A stretch of DNA of 64,000 nt from Lomentospora prolificans (lineage: Eukaryota; Ascomycota; Sordariomycetes; Microascales; Microascaceae), in NCBI GenBank assembly GCA_029532625.1, contig JARFXM010000011.1, positions 4,830,914 to 4,894,913 of the forward strand, given 5' to 3'. Below are positions 10,745 to 23,372 of this stretch, one piece after another (positions within the stretch are counted from its first letter, which is position 1; every line of letters starts with the position of its first letter). The position numbers and the translations under genes were made by a program. Below the pieces are notes generated by a model, which made no database searches, had not been told where the DNA came from, and saw only the letters and a list, made by a program, of their open reading frames with translations.

Positions 10745-12421
10745 ATGGCAAGCCTGTCGGTCGACAATTCTAGTGGCGTGGTCCCCACGACTGCTGCCGC
10801 CATCGCGGCGTTACCAATTGCCGCGTACCTCATCAACAGGCTACTGTTCCCTACGATCGATCCGCGTGAGCCGCCTATTCTGCGACCCACGATTCCCTTC
10901 ATTGGGCACATTCTTTCCCTCATTCGAGAGCAAAACCACATGTTTGACCGACTTTAGTTAGTTTCATCACTCTACTCGCTCACTAAACGGTCCGAATAGA
11001 CCGCTAACAGACCGCGAATCTATCTCCAGCCGGGAAAAGAAGCTCCCTATCTGCACGCTGCCCATGCTCAATGGCTCCCTTTACGTGATTAACGAACCGC
11101 GGCTCATCGCTGCGGCCATGCGGAATCAAAACCTGTCGTTCGAACCGTTCAGCGTAGAGTTTGCCGCCCCGACATTGGGTATGAGCAAGCGACACATCGA
11201 AATCTATTCGCAACCGGGGACCATGGACAAATTTGCTCAGGTCATCCATAATTCCATGGTTGGCGACAACCTGACATCCATGAACACCGTGGCCCTTGGC
11301 GAGATTGCTAAAGTTCTGAACACGGTATCCAGCGAGAAGGGTTTGGCCCTCGAGAGTGGCTTCGAATGGCTGCGTGAGCTGATGGCTTTGGTGACTTTGA
11401 GAACCTTGTTCGGCAGAGAAAATCCCCTCGGAAAGGAAGCATTACCTGATCTCTGGTAAGCCTGGGATGGTGGGCCCCTAGCTAACGTTATTACCACCTC
11501 TGACGGAGCGATAGGGAATTTGACAAAGGTCTCGGGTTCTTGGCATTGGGAATAGCGCCCACCCTGCTGGCCCCCAAGGCCCTTGTGGCGCGCGATCGCC
11601 TTCAGAAGAGACTAGAACCTTATTATTTAAATGGCCTGGACCAAGGGGACGACGTGTCACCCCTAATGAAATTTCGCGGCGCCCAGGAGCGGCGTATCGG
11701 ATTCTTGGATCACGAACTCACAAAACCGGAGTCCTCTATGCTCTTTGTCAGCACGAGCAATACGATACCCACTTTATTTTGGCTCTTCTCCCACATATTC
11801 GCTGATTCAAAGCTCCTGTCCAAGATTCGAGATGAAGTTGAAACGCTTGTCACTGTTGAATCCAACGCCGAGGGCTGTCGCACCGCTACTCTTGACCTTG
11901 GGCCCTTGGAAAAACAATGTCCCATGCTTCACGCTGTGTATCTCGAAGTTTTGCGCCTCTACTCTGACCTGATCGGCACCAGACGTGTCATTGAAGACAC
12001 CACCCTACGCGACCCCGTTACCGGGCAGGAGTATTTCCTACCCAAGGGCGTCAACGTTCAGTGGTGTTCCAAGGTGGCGCACCACGTGCAAGAGGTTTGG
12101 GGAGACGATTCAGAAATCTTCAAACCGGGGCGGTTCATCAACACGACAACTCTGGATGAGAAGAAGAGGAGGGGTGCTCTCATTCCTTTCGGCGGAGGTA
12201 AACATCTATGTCCCGGGAGGAACTTTGCGAGGTTGGAAAACATTGGCTTGGTCAGTGCTCTAGCCATAGGATTTGATCTTGAAGGCGTAGTGCTGCCACC
12301 CGCAAGAGATGCCTACTTGGGTACGGCAATGAAGAGACCAGAGTTCGGAGGCAAGACCGATCCAATAAAGATTACGAGGCGAAAAGGGTGGGAAGATGTT
12401 ACGTGGGCATTTAAATGCTAG
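10745..12421 (+). CDS. cytochrome P450 monooxygenase
   Basis: Three exons, 10745-10956, 11030-11455 and 11515-12421, give 514 aa, a normal P450 length. The N-terminus has a membrane anchor (AAAIAALPIAAYLINRLLF) followed by the Pro-rich hinge DPREPPILRPTIPFIGH. The ExxR motif is EVLR at 357-360. The haem loop is FGGGKHLCPGR with ligand Cys445. The sequence resembles fungal proteins annotated as CYP7/CYP8-like oxysterol hydroxylase or prostacyclin-synthase-like P450s, so a sterol-like or lipid substrate is possible but unproven. The canonical I-helix Thr motif is not obvious: the region reads MLFVSTSNTIPTLFW, as in the CYP8-like branch. An in-frame upstream ATG at 10652 would add 31 residues; I prefer 10745. 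It is convergent with the transporter, with only about 150 bp between the stops. Confidence 0.92.
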
Positions 12422-12567
12422 CGCAAAGAGTAGTGTCTCCGTTAAGCGGTTGTTCCGTTTCATCTCTTCGCGTTCGCCATTTATTCTTCTGGCTAAATAC
12501 AGTTCTTCAGATTAGGAGTGTCTTGCATACTCCATCTTTCGTTGTGTTGCACTGTCGGAACTCGCAA

Positions 12568-14555
12568 TTACTCTACTTTCTCAATCTCTCTTTTTTCATT
12601 CCTCTCCTTGACGAAGCCGCCATCCTCTTTGCCAGAGTCCGTTCCCTCCCGCACCTTCTTCAATTTCTCTTCTCGAGAGTATAGATATGTACCGAGCAAG
12701 AAAAAGAAGAGACAGAAAGAGACGAAGAATAGATTGACAATGTATCCCTTCTTCCATCGAGGAGCTTCGACTACGGGGAATGCGACAATCGGATAGAAAG
12801 CTAGGACAGCGAATCCAAGGGTCTAGCCAGTTAGATACCGGGATCAGGACAGTTGAAGTGCAATGGAGGACGTACAAGCAAACTTCCAGTGGCGAAGGCT
12901 CTAGCTTCGGCATCGTCTCGGAGCCAATAGTTAACTGTAGGGACGAGGATTGGTGTGGTCGCCGCGCTGACTCCAAGAAGATAATAGGATGTGACTAGGA
13001 TCTCGTTAGATGAAGCCTGCAATATGGCAGGTCCAAATCGAGGGGCGGACTTACAGTGGAGATCGGTGGGGATGTTCCACACGATGAGGCAAATGTTGGC
13101 GAAAATGAAAATAGCCTGCACGATTGTGAAGATGATCCAAGTTGGGTACACCATGCACAGCTGCCCCGCTAACAAACCGGCAACAATAGAGACACCCATT
13201 GCGCCCGTGGGGATGGTGTTGATCTGGGGTACTGTGTATGTTCCGTGCTTTGCCGCCTCATCCTTGAGCCACAACCCCATTTGACCGTGGGGATAGCTAC
13301 TAGAAAGGAAAAAGACGTAGGCAAGAGCTCCAACGTACCAGTGCCAACGGCAGAAGAGACGCTTAAACATCCTTTTGGAAAGGCGCTTGGGAGACTCAAC
13401 ACCGATAGCACTCATGCGTTCTTGGGCGAGGTTGTGCTCGCGTTCCGTCAGCCACCAAATCCGCTTGCTGTCAGGCATACCGGGAAATATGATGTAGCCA
13501 AGAAGAGCAAGCGGCAAGCTAATGACACCGTCGATGATAAACAGCCAACGCCAGCCAGCCATACCGTGAACACCATTCAAGTTGGTGTAGGCTGCAGCCT
13601 GAAGATAACCACCGAACATGACGGCAACATTGTTGGATCTGAAGAACGGGTTAGAAGCAATCAGCAATCCAGCCACGAGAAAGGCGCAGATCTACTTCTG
13701 CACAGTATTGGATTGGATAATGAACACGTACATAAACCAAACACTAGCCCGCTTAAAGATTTCGTCGGGCTTGTACCAGGATGCAAGGATATACAAGCTT
13801 CCAGACGCGACAGGAGTTTCCAAGACCCCTAGGAGGAACCTGGTACCATAGATATCTGCAGCCTTATTCACTCGAGACTGAGCAAAGGTAAGAACGGCCC
13901 AAGCCACTTCCATGGTGGGAAGGAACCAACGAGAGTACTTAGGCCGTGAGAGGATAAGTAGGGATGGAATCTGGCAGAGGATATAGCCAACATTATAGAA
14001 AGCTGGAAAAAGCGAGTATCTAGAGAGTATACGTTATTAGCAAGCACCAAGAGATGGTGTAATATATGAGAGCAACACACTCGTTTCCATAGAGTTCGAG
14101 CTCCTCTTTCATTCCACTGACATAGGCATTGTTGACACTATTAGCACACAGTAAGCGTGGTTCGTTATACGCAAACAACTAGTAATCCATACTTGCTTTG
14201 ATCCAGCCCTGTACCGGTTAGATAGGTCCTGTCAGTGCCAAAAGCTAGAGCTGCATCCCTCATAGACACGTACATTTCAGAAAGACTGTGAGCCACCGAG
14301 TGTTAAAATTCAAGCTCGGGTCAGTTTGGGGTCATTAGAAAACCCACAAGCAATGCAAGTAAAGGTAAGCAAAAAGGTATCCATCTTTCGCAACAACTTT
14401 CGCTCGTCTTCAGGATAATGCGACGGATACCAGTTGAACATGTAGAGCCAGGCAACCCAGTGAGATCGTGCCTTCGGCCCCGCCTCACGTTCCTGTACTG
14501 CAATTTCTGCCGCAGGGGCAGCGGCCACCTGGTGGTTGTCTTTGGTTTCCGCCAT
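12568..14555 (-). CDS. MFS transporter, anion:cation symporter (Liz1/Dal5-like)
   Basis: Eight exons on the minus strand: 14348-14555, 14274-14285, 14193-14208, 14081-14137, 13732-14019, 13055-13638, 12876-12994 and 12568-12822. They sum to 1539 nt, or 512 aa. The family pattern is clear: MFNWYPSHYP near residue 40, FFLKWLDQSNVNNAYVSGM, YGTRFLLGVLETP, ISNNVAVMFGGYLQAA, GWRWLFIIDG, YPHGQMGLWLKDEA, and YWLRDDAEARAF late. This is the allantoate/pantothenate (ACS) branch, with 12 expected membrane spans at the plasma membrane. Two exons are micro-exons of 12 and 16 nt, both needed to encode the FFLKWLDQSN block. Next to DUF2264 and GH88 genes, it may import an acidic sugar or oligosaccharide (inference). 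Confidence 0.92.
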
Positions 14556-15468
14556 TTTCCAGCAGTCTCCTTAAGGGGCTGGAAGGGGAAGGACTTCGAA
14601 TAGTGTCTTGTCTTGCAATGAAGAATCACAGGAGCGTAAAACTGACCGGAGAGCCATAAAGCTCTTGCGGATAATCCTGACTCAGAGACACATACACCCA
14701 CAAGTCTGCCCTCTTCAGTACCGTGCACCCAATATAAATTTTAATTTACCAAACGGACATCTCACCTGCTTCGCCAAAAAGGAAAAGAAAAGAAAAAGAA
14801 AAAGAATATGTAGAGATAAGAGATAAGCTGATTCCTCGGCAGGTGATATTCAAGCGGTACCTATGATGACCTAGCCGAGTGTAACTTGTTACTGCGTGTG
14901 TACACGGCAAAGTGAATATTAGAAATTTCTGGATAATATCAATCGAATGCTGTGATTGGCATCCCCGTTGATGCGCAGCAATGAGAGTCGTCGGTTTTGA
15001 GCGCAACCGGATAAGCTTACACCACGCGGCCCGATCCTCTGCAACGCTATCGCCTCCGCGCCCTCACATTTGCCGATGTATGCTCCGCACGAGCAACCAA
15101 CAGATTCCTATTAGACTTAACCCCGCATTCCCAGATGGCGATCTGAAATCCGAGTTTAACACTCTACAGACATCTGAAGGAATGCAACTAGCCACCCGTC
15201 GCTTGCTATCTAGGAGCGAGATTCCCCGTATCGGATTGGAAGAGTATTCCCCTCCGAGTCGTTTACCTGGGTGAAGGAATAATCCAGGTTTCCAGACCAT
15301 ATCCAACGCAGCACAGTTAGCACTCGTCAACCAGGTCACAGTATTTCAGACCCCAGGGTGGTATGTATCGCCGGGAGGCGAGGATGTTGTAAAATTGGGT
15401 CGCATTTGAACGCAACTTCGCGGCTTGTCTATGTATCTAAGCCGATTTGTATATGGAAACACACGTTC
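14556..15468. other. intergenic, promoter of MFS symporter
   Basis: About 0.9 kb between two tandem minus-strand genes. It should hold the 3' end of the DUF2264 gene and the symporter promoter. There is a purine-rich patch at about 14779-14820. No gene seen. Confidence 0.55.
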
Positions 15469-17707
15469 TTATAGGCCTGTCTCTTGCAGTTCGGTTCTCG
15501 GGGCGTCAAACCACCGAGCTTTTAAGCTCTTCCCGGTAAGTTGTCGCCCGCCGTTGGCTTCCGAGGAGATGGCAAATACCTTTGTAACTACAATAATCTC
15601 TGACCCCTCTGCTAAGTTAGAGACTGATCCCTGCGCTAGGGGAATCAGAGTCCTTGGATAGGACAAGTTCGTATTAGCTTCCGGTTTCATGGCTGAGTGG
15701 GTCATCTCCATGCGCTGCCCCCCAAGCACCTCCGTCACGATGCCGGAAGCCCCAGCCTGTGAGAACACTACGACCCCATCATCGCTGTGGAGAATTCCCT
15801 CCACATCACCCAGCATAGAGTTGTTTGTTATATGCTCTGTTTCAATGACGGGTAGCGCCAGGCTATCTTCTCGCTGACGGCCGTTGATAGCGAAGCTTCC
15901 CTCCGCGATGCATAGGCTTTTTATCGGAGTACTCACACATATGCGGTGAATTCGGACATGCCAGTCTGGCCATCGATCCGATGGAGGAACTAGCGTCGTG
16001 TTCACAAGAGCGGAACGATCTGCCCATGGGTACCAATCCACAGAAGTTGTGATGACCTCTTCGGTGTCCCCATCGTCCGAGCGTTTAATCAACATAGACC
16101 CGAACGTAGGTTCTTCTGTTTTCCATTTTGATATCCAACTCTCCTTACCGTCCCTGGTCAGCCAGAGGCTACTATCAGGAGCGATTTGTTCGAGGAAAAA
16201 GTTTCCCGTTGGGACGGAAAAGGAGAAGGAAGACGAGTATGCGAACTTGCAGTACTTTGCCTGCGCTGCTTTGATCGGGTTGCCGCCTAAGAACTGCGCT
16301 GGAGATAGATGGAAGTGGTGGTTACCGAGCGGCTGATTGCAGACTATCTGTCGCGGGGCGAGCATAAGCTTTTGAGACGGACTGGGGGGTTGATATGATG
16401 CCTCCTTTTCTGTCCAAAAGGGATGAGAGGGCCCAAGTCCGACAACAAGGAAAGCTTTGAGGCACCAGTAGACCGATTGAGGCGAATTGTAGTCTTCAGT
16501 CATGTACATATTCCTGTCTCCGAGTTAGCTCGAAGCCAGCATCAGGGTTCGAGGGAAGGGACACGTACGGATAAAGCCAGCCCAAGTTGAGGGTCCCATC
16601 ACTATAGAATATGTCGTCTGAATGCTGTGCCCACCACCTCAAGTGGCGCAATAGATAACCCTTTACCGCTCCCGGTTGAGAGAGATGTTCATGGAGGTCT
16701 GAAACTTCAGCAAAGCCAAGAGCAGCCCAAAAGGCCCCGCAGGCAAATCGATAAGTCAAGGATCGCCCAAAGGGAATTACTGCTCCTATCACATCAATCA
16801 GTATCAGTATTAGTTAGCACCTAGCACCACTTAGCAGATCTTGGAGTGGACTTGTGATACCTGCAGAGTCAAAATATCGTGAGAAGCCCAGCGCGAACTG
16901 CCTAGCTTGCTCGCGGTACCTCTGCGCTCTCTCCGGATCCAGGTCTGCAGCGAAGCGTATGTACAGCAACTGGCTGAACTGTATCGCGAAACTCCCCGAG
17001 TAAAAGTCTGCGCTACGGCCTGTTGGCAAACGACCCGTGATGCCTGTTTCTTTCAGTATGTCAAACTCCTTTGTGTTGTCGTCTGGCCCGCGCCATATAC
17101 CGTCGCTCGACCAACCGTCTGTCAGATAAAACGAATCAAGGACGTTCAGATCGTCCTCCAGCTGCGCTCGAATAGTTTCCTCTTCCACGCCGCACACTTT
17201 TAATAGCGCCAAGCTCACGAAAACACGGAACCAAAGCCAGTTCATGGGTGGCATCTCCTTTCTCTGGATCTTCGTAAACCACGCAACGAGATTCTCTTTA
17301 GCCTTTTCGCTGAAACGTCCCCATAAAATATGGCGCGGTGTCCCCAGCAACGCGAAAGCGAGCATCTCTGCCTCAACCATCCTCTGATCCATGTCCTTGA
17401 TGTCCCCCCAATATTCGGGGTGCTCCGGGTCTGTGCCCGCCACGAACCCTTCAATCCATGGCTCGTAGAGTTCGAGATCGTCGTCACCGCCAAGTAAAAG
17501 AGGAGCGATGGCCCAAAGCGGACGGGCAAATCCCTCAAGCTGTGCAGCGGTCTCGTCGAAGTGGGTTCCCGTTGATATGGGAATGCGAATTCGAGCCTTA
17601 GCCGGTGAAAAGTACGAAAGAAGGGGTCGTATAAGGGACTTGGCCGCCCGGATCACGTCATCGCGAGTCTTGAGAGGGTTGTCCGAGAACCCTGGCAAAG
17701 GAGGCAT
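15469..17707 (-). CDS. DUF2264 domain protein (702 aa)
   Basis: Three exons, 16861-17707, 16569-16785 and 15469-16513, sum to 2109 nt, or 702 aa. The start at MPPLPGFSDNPLKTRDD matches the family; an upstream in-frame ATG at 17761 would add 18 residues. Recognisable DUF2264 blocks include FARPLWAIAPLLLGG, YWGDIKDMDQRMVEAEMLAF, NWLWFRVFVSLAL, DGWSSDGIWRG, DFYSGSFAIQFSQLLY and PNMYMTEDYNSPQSVYWCLKAF. The fold is predicted to be an (alpha/alpha)-barrel-like N-terminal half and a beta-rich C-terminal half. That layout recalls polysaccharide lyases such as heparinases, but I know of no demonstrated activity. There is no clear signal peptide, so it may be intracellular. It is divergent from GH88, which suggests joint use. 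Confidence 0.9.
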
Positions 17708-18620
17708 GATGCCTCCATTCAGGCAATGGATTGCTAGGCTGCGGAATATTGGGCCTCTCACAGTAGTTGATATTGACTCGTCGGTCTCCGATGTCTGTAG
17801 GTCCTTGGTTATCCTGCTGCCCTGTCCCTAAGCTCAAAGCTATGGATATGATTGCAAAGAAAAAAGTCAATCGTTCCCAACGCGAACTCCACTCAGAATC
17901 AGGAATGAGTGCGTGCCGGTCGTGCGTGCAACCCTACCGACGCGCCCCAGTGGGAAGTTACCACCATCAATCCCGCGCTCTCGTGTTGTTTGACCCCGGC
18001 TGTTTGAAATCTCCGCATCAAGGTTAATATCTCACAGTAGGATCAACCCCGCCCACCACGCCATTGCCCTTGGTGATCGGGGTTCGGCGGGGCTTCACAA
18101 CTTGTGCGGGGAATTCGACTGGGGCCTGGAATCAGCGCAGTTCTCCCCTCTTGGACAGTTGCATGCATTGATGCCCTGCTCTGGAGCGCGACACTATGAT
18201 ACGGGCTTCTGCTTTCTCGCGAAGTACCTCGCTGGCCTTCGTACCTATTGGCAAGACCTTGATGGAAAGCGGGAGGAGGCAGGAGGAGGCGGGACGGGCG
18301 GGGTTGGACAAAAGGACTGTGTGATGAAATTGCTGGAAGCCTGAATTGAGCCGACACCATGTGCCTTCGCCGGCCGCGTTACATCGCCGACGAGGCCGCC
18401 CAAGTATTCAAAGGTTTCTTGTTCCCTACCAAAAGAACCAAAGTCCGGTCGGTCCAATAGATCCGGCAAGATTGTTTGGTGACGTGATACTCTCAGGGTT
18501 CGCTCTGCCCTTAATATATCGCAAATAATAATACAACAGAGGAGGAGGACGAAAGCCCACGGAAGCACTCCGCTAATAATCACCACGTCGCTTCAATTAC
18601 CAGTTGGAATATCGTGAATA
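17708..18620. promoter_or_regulatory. shared divergent promoter, DUF2264 / GH88
   Basis: About 0.9 kb between the start codons of two divergently transcribed genes likely to work in one pathway. A shared control region is inferred from layout only; I did not find a named activator site I would defend. Confidence 0.5.
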
Positions 18621-20101
18621 ATGCCCCATGACATCAAAGCAAGGCTCGCAGAGCTATACTCAGAAAATGTCACGGCCAAAATCTTGAGGGCAGCGACGGC
18701 ATTGTTGGAGAACAACGTGAGCACACACCAGTCCCGTCATTTATCTTTGCTCGCCCAATATTAAAACCCACGGGTTTAGCTGTCTAACACACTCTGGAAA
18801 ACTAGGATCCTCCCACCCATTATCCCGAGTGGGTGCCTCAATCCGGCAATGAGGAGGGGCGATATCAGCTCAAACCGATCGATTTCTGGACTTGCGGATT
18901 TTTTCCAGGCTCTATCCACTCTCTCCTTGAGCGTTCGATCAAGTATCCGGGCAGCCTAAAAGGTCACAGCGTTGATCCGATCCTCATCCGCGACAAACTG
19001 GAGAGCCTAGGCCGATCCTGGTCTGAACCACTTCACCCTCAAGCGCAAAGGTTGAACACCCATGACCTCGGATTCATGATTCAGCCCCATATGCGACCTC
19101 GATGGGAACTATATCATGATGTCGCAGCGTTCCAAACAATAAAAACGGCAGCCGAGAGTCTGTACAGCAGGTACAACACCGCCATCGGCGCCATCCGATC
19201 ATGGGACTACCTGACATGGCTTGAGGGTGTGAATATCGTTGATATGAAGGAGAACTTTGTGGTAATCATCGATTCAATGTGCAATCTGGACTTATTATAC
19301 TACATAGCTGCCCACACCGGACGAAGCGAGATTTCTGATGCGGCCACGGTCCACGGAAAGAAGCTCATTGAAACTCATCTTCGCAAGGACGATCGAAAAC
19401 GGCAAGGCTACGATGGCACGCTGTACAGCACCTGCCACGTCGTGAATTTTGGTCCTGATGGACAAATAGAGGCGCGTTATTCGGCGCAAGGATATGATGT
19501 CTCATCTACTTGGGCCCGAGGCCAAGCATGGGCCATCCTTGGATACGCGCAATCCTACGTCTGGACGCGCGACCCCGCATTCCTCGATGCCGCGCGAGGC
19601 TTATCTGAGTATTTCATGCTGCGAATGGAAGACGCCCCACCATGCGTTGAAATCGCCAAGCCGGGAGGCAATGGCAGAGAAACCGCTGGTCGATACGTCC
19701 CGCTCTGGGATTTCGACGCCCCCATCCAGGATGAGATGAAGCCGATTCGGGACACGTCCGCCGCCATGGCGGCCGCAAATGGGATGCTTATTCTGTCACA
19801 GTCGCTTGCGGGATTAGGTCTTCACCAAGAAAGCGCACGATATCTCGAGGATGCTCTTCGTATAGCGGAAGATGTGATTAGTCTATCTCTCTCCCCCGAA
19901 AGGGCTGGGATCAAACTTGATGGAGTAGAGCTGCAGGTCACTGATGGCCCTAACCTCAAGAAGTTTGACTCCATCCTGATGAACGCTACTATCGCAAACC
20001 AAAGGCTTGGCTATGAAAAGTTTACGGACCATGGACTCGTGTATGCGGATTACTATTTTATCGAGTTTGGCAACAGGCTTTTACGATTCGGAATTTGCTA
20101 G
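18621..20101 (+). CDS. GH88 unsaturated glucuronyl hydrolase
   Basis: Two exons, 18621-18716 and 18806-20101, give 463 aa. GH88 enzymes remove the 4,5-unsaturated uronic acid left at the non-reducing end by polysaccharide lyases, using a hydration mechanism. The sequence shows DFWTCGFFPGSIHSLLERS, THDLGFM (Asp119, probable first catalytic Asp), NFVVIIDSMCNLDLLYYIA (Asp188, probable second Asp), YDGTLYSTCHVVNFGPDGQI and STWARGQAWAILGYAQSY. The last is the typical (alpha/alpha)6-barrel signature. No signal peptide is visible in exon 1 (MPHDIKARLAELYSE), so it is probably cytosolic. That fits import of the oligosaccharide by the neighbouring MFS symporter. Confidence 0.93.
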
Positions 20102-21228
20102 GGTTGAAGACAATCAATGGGCAAGGTCAGTCTAGGTACAAACTGGTCCTATTCAAGGACATGGAGCGTAAGCACCTTTGTAACCAGTAGCTCGACTTTC
20201 CAAAGGTCTTCTCACTAATGCGGGTGCCGATCAGCGGTATCATTAGATCTATCTTGGACTAGATGCGGCGACTAAAGCCTCGTAGCCAGCTGCTACCGCA
20301 AACTTTGATGTCCAACGCTCCCTAAGAGCCACAGTGTCGATGCGCGTATACTACTCACCTTCGACTCTCCGTGTCACTAGGTCAAGTGCTTTCGTGAATC
20401 TTCAGGATATGTTCTAGGTGCCACACCCTACTTCCAGGTGCTCAAACAGGCAAGGGCTGGTTGAATAAAAGAACAAAGTCATTCTAATACTAATAGTCAA
20501 TATATTTGAAGAACCGATTTGCTGCGAAGCATGTGCGGTGCACACCAGGTGACTCAATCCTGATGCGGTGAGGCTACGCAATCATGTCAAACAAGACCGC
20601 ATCTCACGGGGTAACGTAGCGGCTTTATGGAGCTGTGGCCTGGCGTTTCCCCGAAGTGTCCGGGGAAATGGAATGGTCCACGAGTATCACCCAGTGTTTA
20701 GGTCGAAAACTATTCTTCGTATCACTGCGTCGTGGGCCACCAGTAATAATCCTAGTGCGTGCGTGGATATTCACTAAATAGCAACACCACCGAGAAATGG
20801 GCCTATAAGCTGTGGAGGATGTAATAGATCTTCCGTCTGCATGAGCCACACTGGCGTCGACACGGAATTCTGAGCAGAATGCTCCTCTTCAGGCCTTGTT
20901 CGAACGAAGCCCGGGAGAAAGTCTCTGCAGGCATGGGCGATTCCGATACTCCGATCCCGAGAAAAACTGACGCCAGGTGCAGAAACACGGCTTTGCGATC
21001 GATTGTAATAGACGTAGGAGAATTAGCCTTCGATGAGAATGCAAGAAAAGAGAGGTAGGCTTTGAAAAAGAAAAAATAATTACCCTCACACCATATCGTG
21101 TTGGGAGGACTGTGATAAGTTTTGGGAGAGGCCAAAGCGGAATGTCGCCAGGCATCTCTTTCCAAAGTAATAATATTACCAAATCCCCCAAAAAAGTTCT
21201 TACGGTGCCTCGCCATCTGATCCGCGAC
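20102..21228. other. intergenic
   Basis: About 1.1 kb downstream of GH88. I see no gene. Frames at 20803-21323 overlap on several registers without family resemblance. Confidence 0.5.
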
Positions 21229-21483
21229 TCATTTGTTTTCCTTCTTGGCCTTCTTCTCTGCTGGTGTTGATTTGGTCCTTGACCTCGACCGTCGCTTCGG
21301 CCGAATATTGGCCGCGCTCCCAAGTCCGTCCGCGGCGGAGGAACGCGGTGGAGAGGCGATGGAATCGCTCGATGGCGAAGCTAAATTACAAAACACGTGG
21401 ACGGAATTCCGCTGGCAGGGTCCCGCGACTAAATTTGATCTGCGTTGGGCACTCCAGGTTTTAGTCTCGTTGGGCGATGTCAT
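21229..21483 (-). CDS. doubtful small basic protein (84 aa)
   Basis: A frame starting MTSPNETKTWSAQRRSNL and ending with a Lys/Arg-rich tail (KRRSRSRTKSTPAEKKAKK). The start and the basic end resemble small fungal proteins with a Myb/SANT-like N-terminus, but the middle does not follow that pattern well. It could be a decayed copy, a gene with an unrecognised intron, or chance. An overlapping plus-strand frame of similar length shows the evidence is weak. Confidence 0.25.
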   Translation of the reverse strand: MTSPNETKTWSAQRRSNLVAGPCQRNSVHVFCNLASPSSDSIASPPRSSAADGLGSAANIRPKRRSRSRTKSTPAEKKAKKENK

Positions 21484-23372
21484 GGCAGTCGGTAGGTACA
21501 CACGCAAGGGCAGAGCCGGCCCTTCCGTTCGAAAATAAGTCCGAGATTTCCACCCGACCATTGGAGGTACCTCATCGCTCTGTTAGTGCTGACAGGAGGC
21601 GTTATCTCCATCCCCTTGATTGGCCAGCAGACGTCAGCAAGAGGATCGCCTGCACGAAAATCTTTCATAAGATTGATGCCAAGCGCAATGTCTAAGGCTA
21701 TTCGGAGTTAGGCGATTATGTGCAGGGCAGAGATGGGGTCTGGATTTCTGTGAGTCACAGCCAGCACAGCGGACACCCTTCAATATCGCAACAAATTCCT
21801 CTGGCCCTTCTCATGCTGATGTTCTGTACTCGGTGGTGCGGCTACGTGTTACGTTTCTCACCCGAGTTTCCCTTTCGAAGGAAGGAATAATGAAGCATGC
21901 CCAATTGCCGTCAAGCTGACAATAATGGGTGTTTTAGCAAAATCATTCCAAGACAAGCATGATTCGAGGCCAGAAGCTCTCAGGATTCTGAGGGTTCTTC
22001 CCCACCCCCCTTTTTCTCTTCTTCTGTTGCGACCTGCGTCGTAAGTGAAAATTTTGTATTTCCTCCATCATTGTCAGTAAGACTGGATGTAACATGAAAA
22101 ATCGAAATGATGGCAAAGGATCGATCAATGATAAAAAGCTGCTAAGAGAATGCTTCCATGTGGTTTCATGTTTTTACAAGTGAAATTGGCGTGTAAGCTC
22201 CGACCCACGATCGGCGTCGGTGAAAATGTAGCCCGGTTGAAGTCGTCTAAGAAATGGGAGAAAAGTATAAATCTCCAGAGATTAGCAGAAAATGCCGCCT
22301 GCCACCATCCTTGACGCCAATTGATGACTCCCACATAACGCGAAACCATTGATCTAAGCCCTCCGCGACCCAGATGCTGGGAAGTAGCAATTCACACAGC
22401 GCAAATCTTACAGGGTGTCGCTGTCCCTACAAAGTGCACACACAGGTGCAAATAGACTAGAACTTTAGAAGTAGCTGGCTATGTAGCACTCAGCTAGCAC
22501 TGGGAACATTACTGTGAATGTATAATCTGCCACGCCTTCTCCTATCCCCGAACCAACTGGTTCACAGGTCCACAGCTGGCCAATAAGAGCTATTTGGGCG
22601 GAACTCCGCGCAGTACGAGTAAGAGATAGCCCTGAGGCGGATTTTACGTTTTCTCGAGCGGAGCTGTCCCCTTTCGGACTTTAGAATAAACTCCACCTCC
22701 CGTCACACACACCCACGCTGGTCGATCCAGCCCACCGGATTGTTGATCACATTTGTAATAAGCTTGGTATTGCGAGCCAAGATCGAATAAGCATTCAATG
22801 TCTCCGCCAATGTCTCCGCCAAAGTCTCCGTGTATGTCTCCAAAGCCATCACCTGGCTCCCACACCATGTTGCGGACTATAGTACCGCTGACCACCTATG
22901 GATGGCGGAGCGGTCGGCCGACCGACCAAGCACGTTGTCAATTTGGCCCTGAAGAACCGTAATCTATCATTTTTTTCTTTTTTTTTTCACGGATGTCTAC
23001 TTCACCCCTGCCATGTCTCAAGTGGGTCGTGAGAGGCACGCCATGCCTCGACCAAGCAATGTTGTACCCCCGTGCCTAATTGTGGTTGGAATGAATCTCT
23101 GACTGAAACGAGATAAACGGGTCGATAGACGTAGCTCCATTTGTCAGCCCGCAAACGCCGCATCATTCATGGTAAGGCCATGCTTAGATCTTGGAAGAGT
23201 GTCAGTTCCGTATCTGCGGCTCTTGGGCCCGGCTCGTGAAGTACTTAAACCACACTCTGTCCTCGTCTCGCAATCGAATCCAACTAGAAGAGCAACGCAT
23301 CATCCGTGTCCGTTATCTCCCATACCAAATACCCTCGCCATTAGTTGAGGATTATCACCATTAGAATACACG
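21484..23372. other. long intergenic region
   Basis: About 1.9 kb with no supported gene; the right end is the promoter of the DHA2 transporter. It contains a short imperfect 12-bp tandem repeat near 22797-22850 and a T-rich run near 22970-22988. Confidence 0.5.
22797..22850. repeat. imperfect 12-bp tandem repeat
   Basis: AATGTCTCCGCC occurs twice in tandem, followed by two weaker copies (AAAGTCTCCGTG, TATGTCTCCAAA). Read on the minus strand it encodes Gly-Asp-Ile repeats within an 83-codon frame, which I do not accept as a gene without further support. Confidence 0.6.

Noticed and set aside
12596..12976. 126-aa minus-strand frame at the symporter 3' end
   Set aside because: It is in the wrong register; the real last exon (12568-12822) reads in another frame as FYPIVAFPVVEAPRWKKGY.
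13245..13832. 195-aa plus-strand frame
   Set aside because: Antisense to the MFS symporter exons.
22644..22895. 83-aa minus-strand frame with Gly-Asp-Ile repeats
   Set aside because: The repeated peptide comes from a simple 12-bp DNA repeat; no signal peptide, splice structure or known family.
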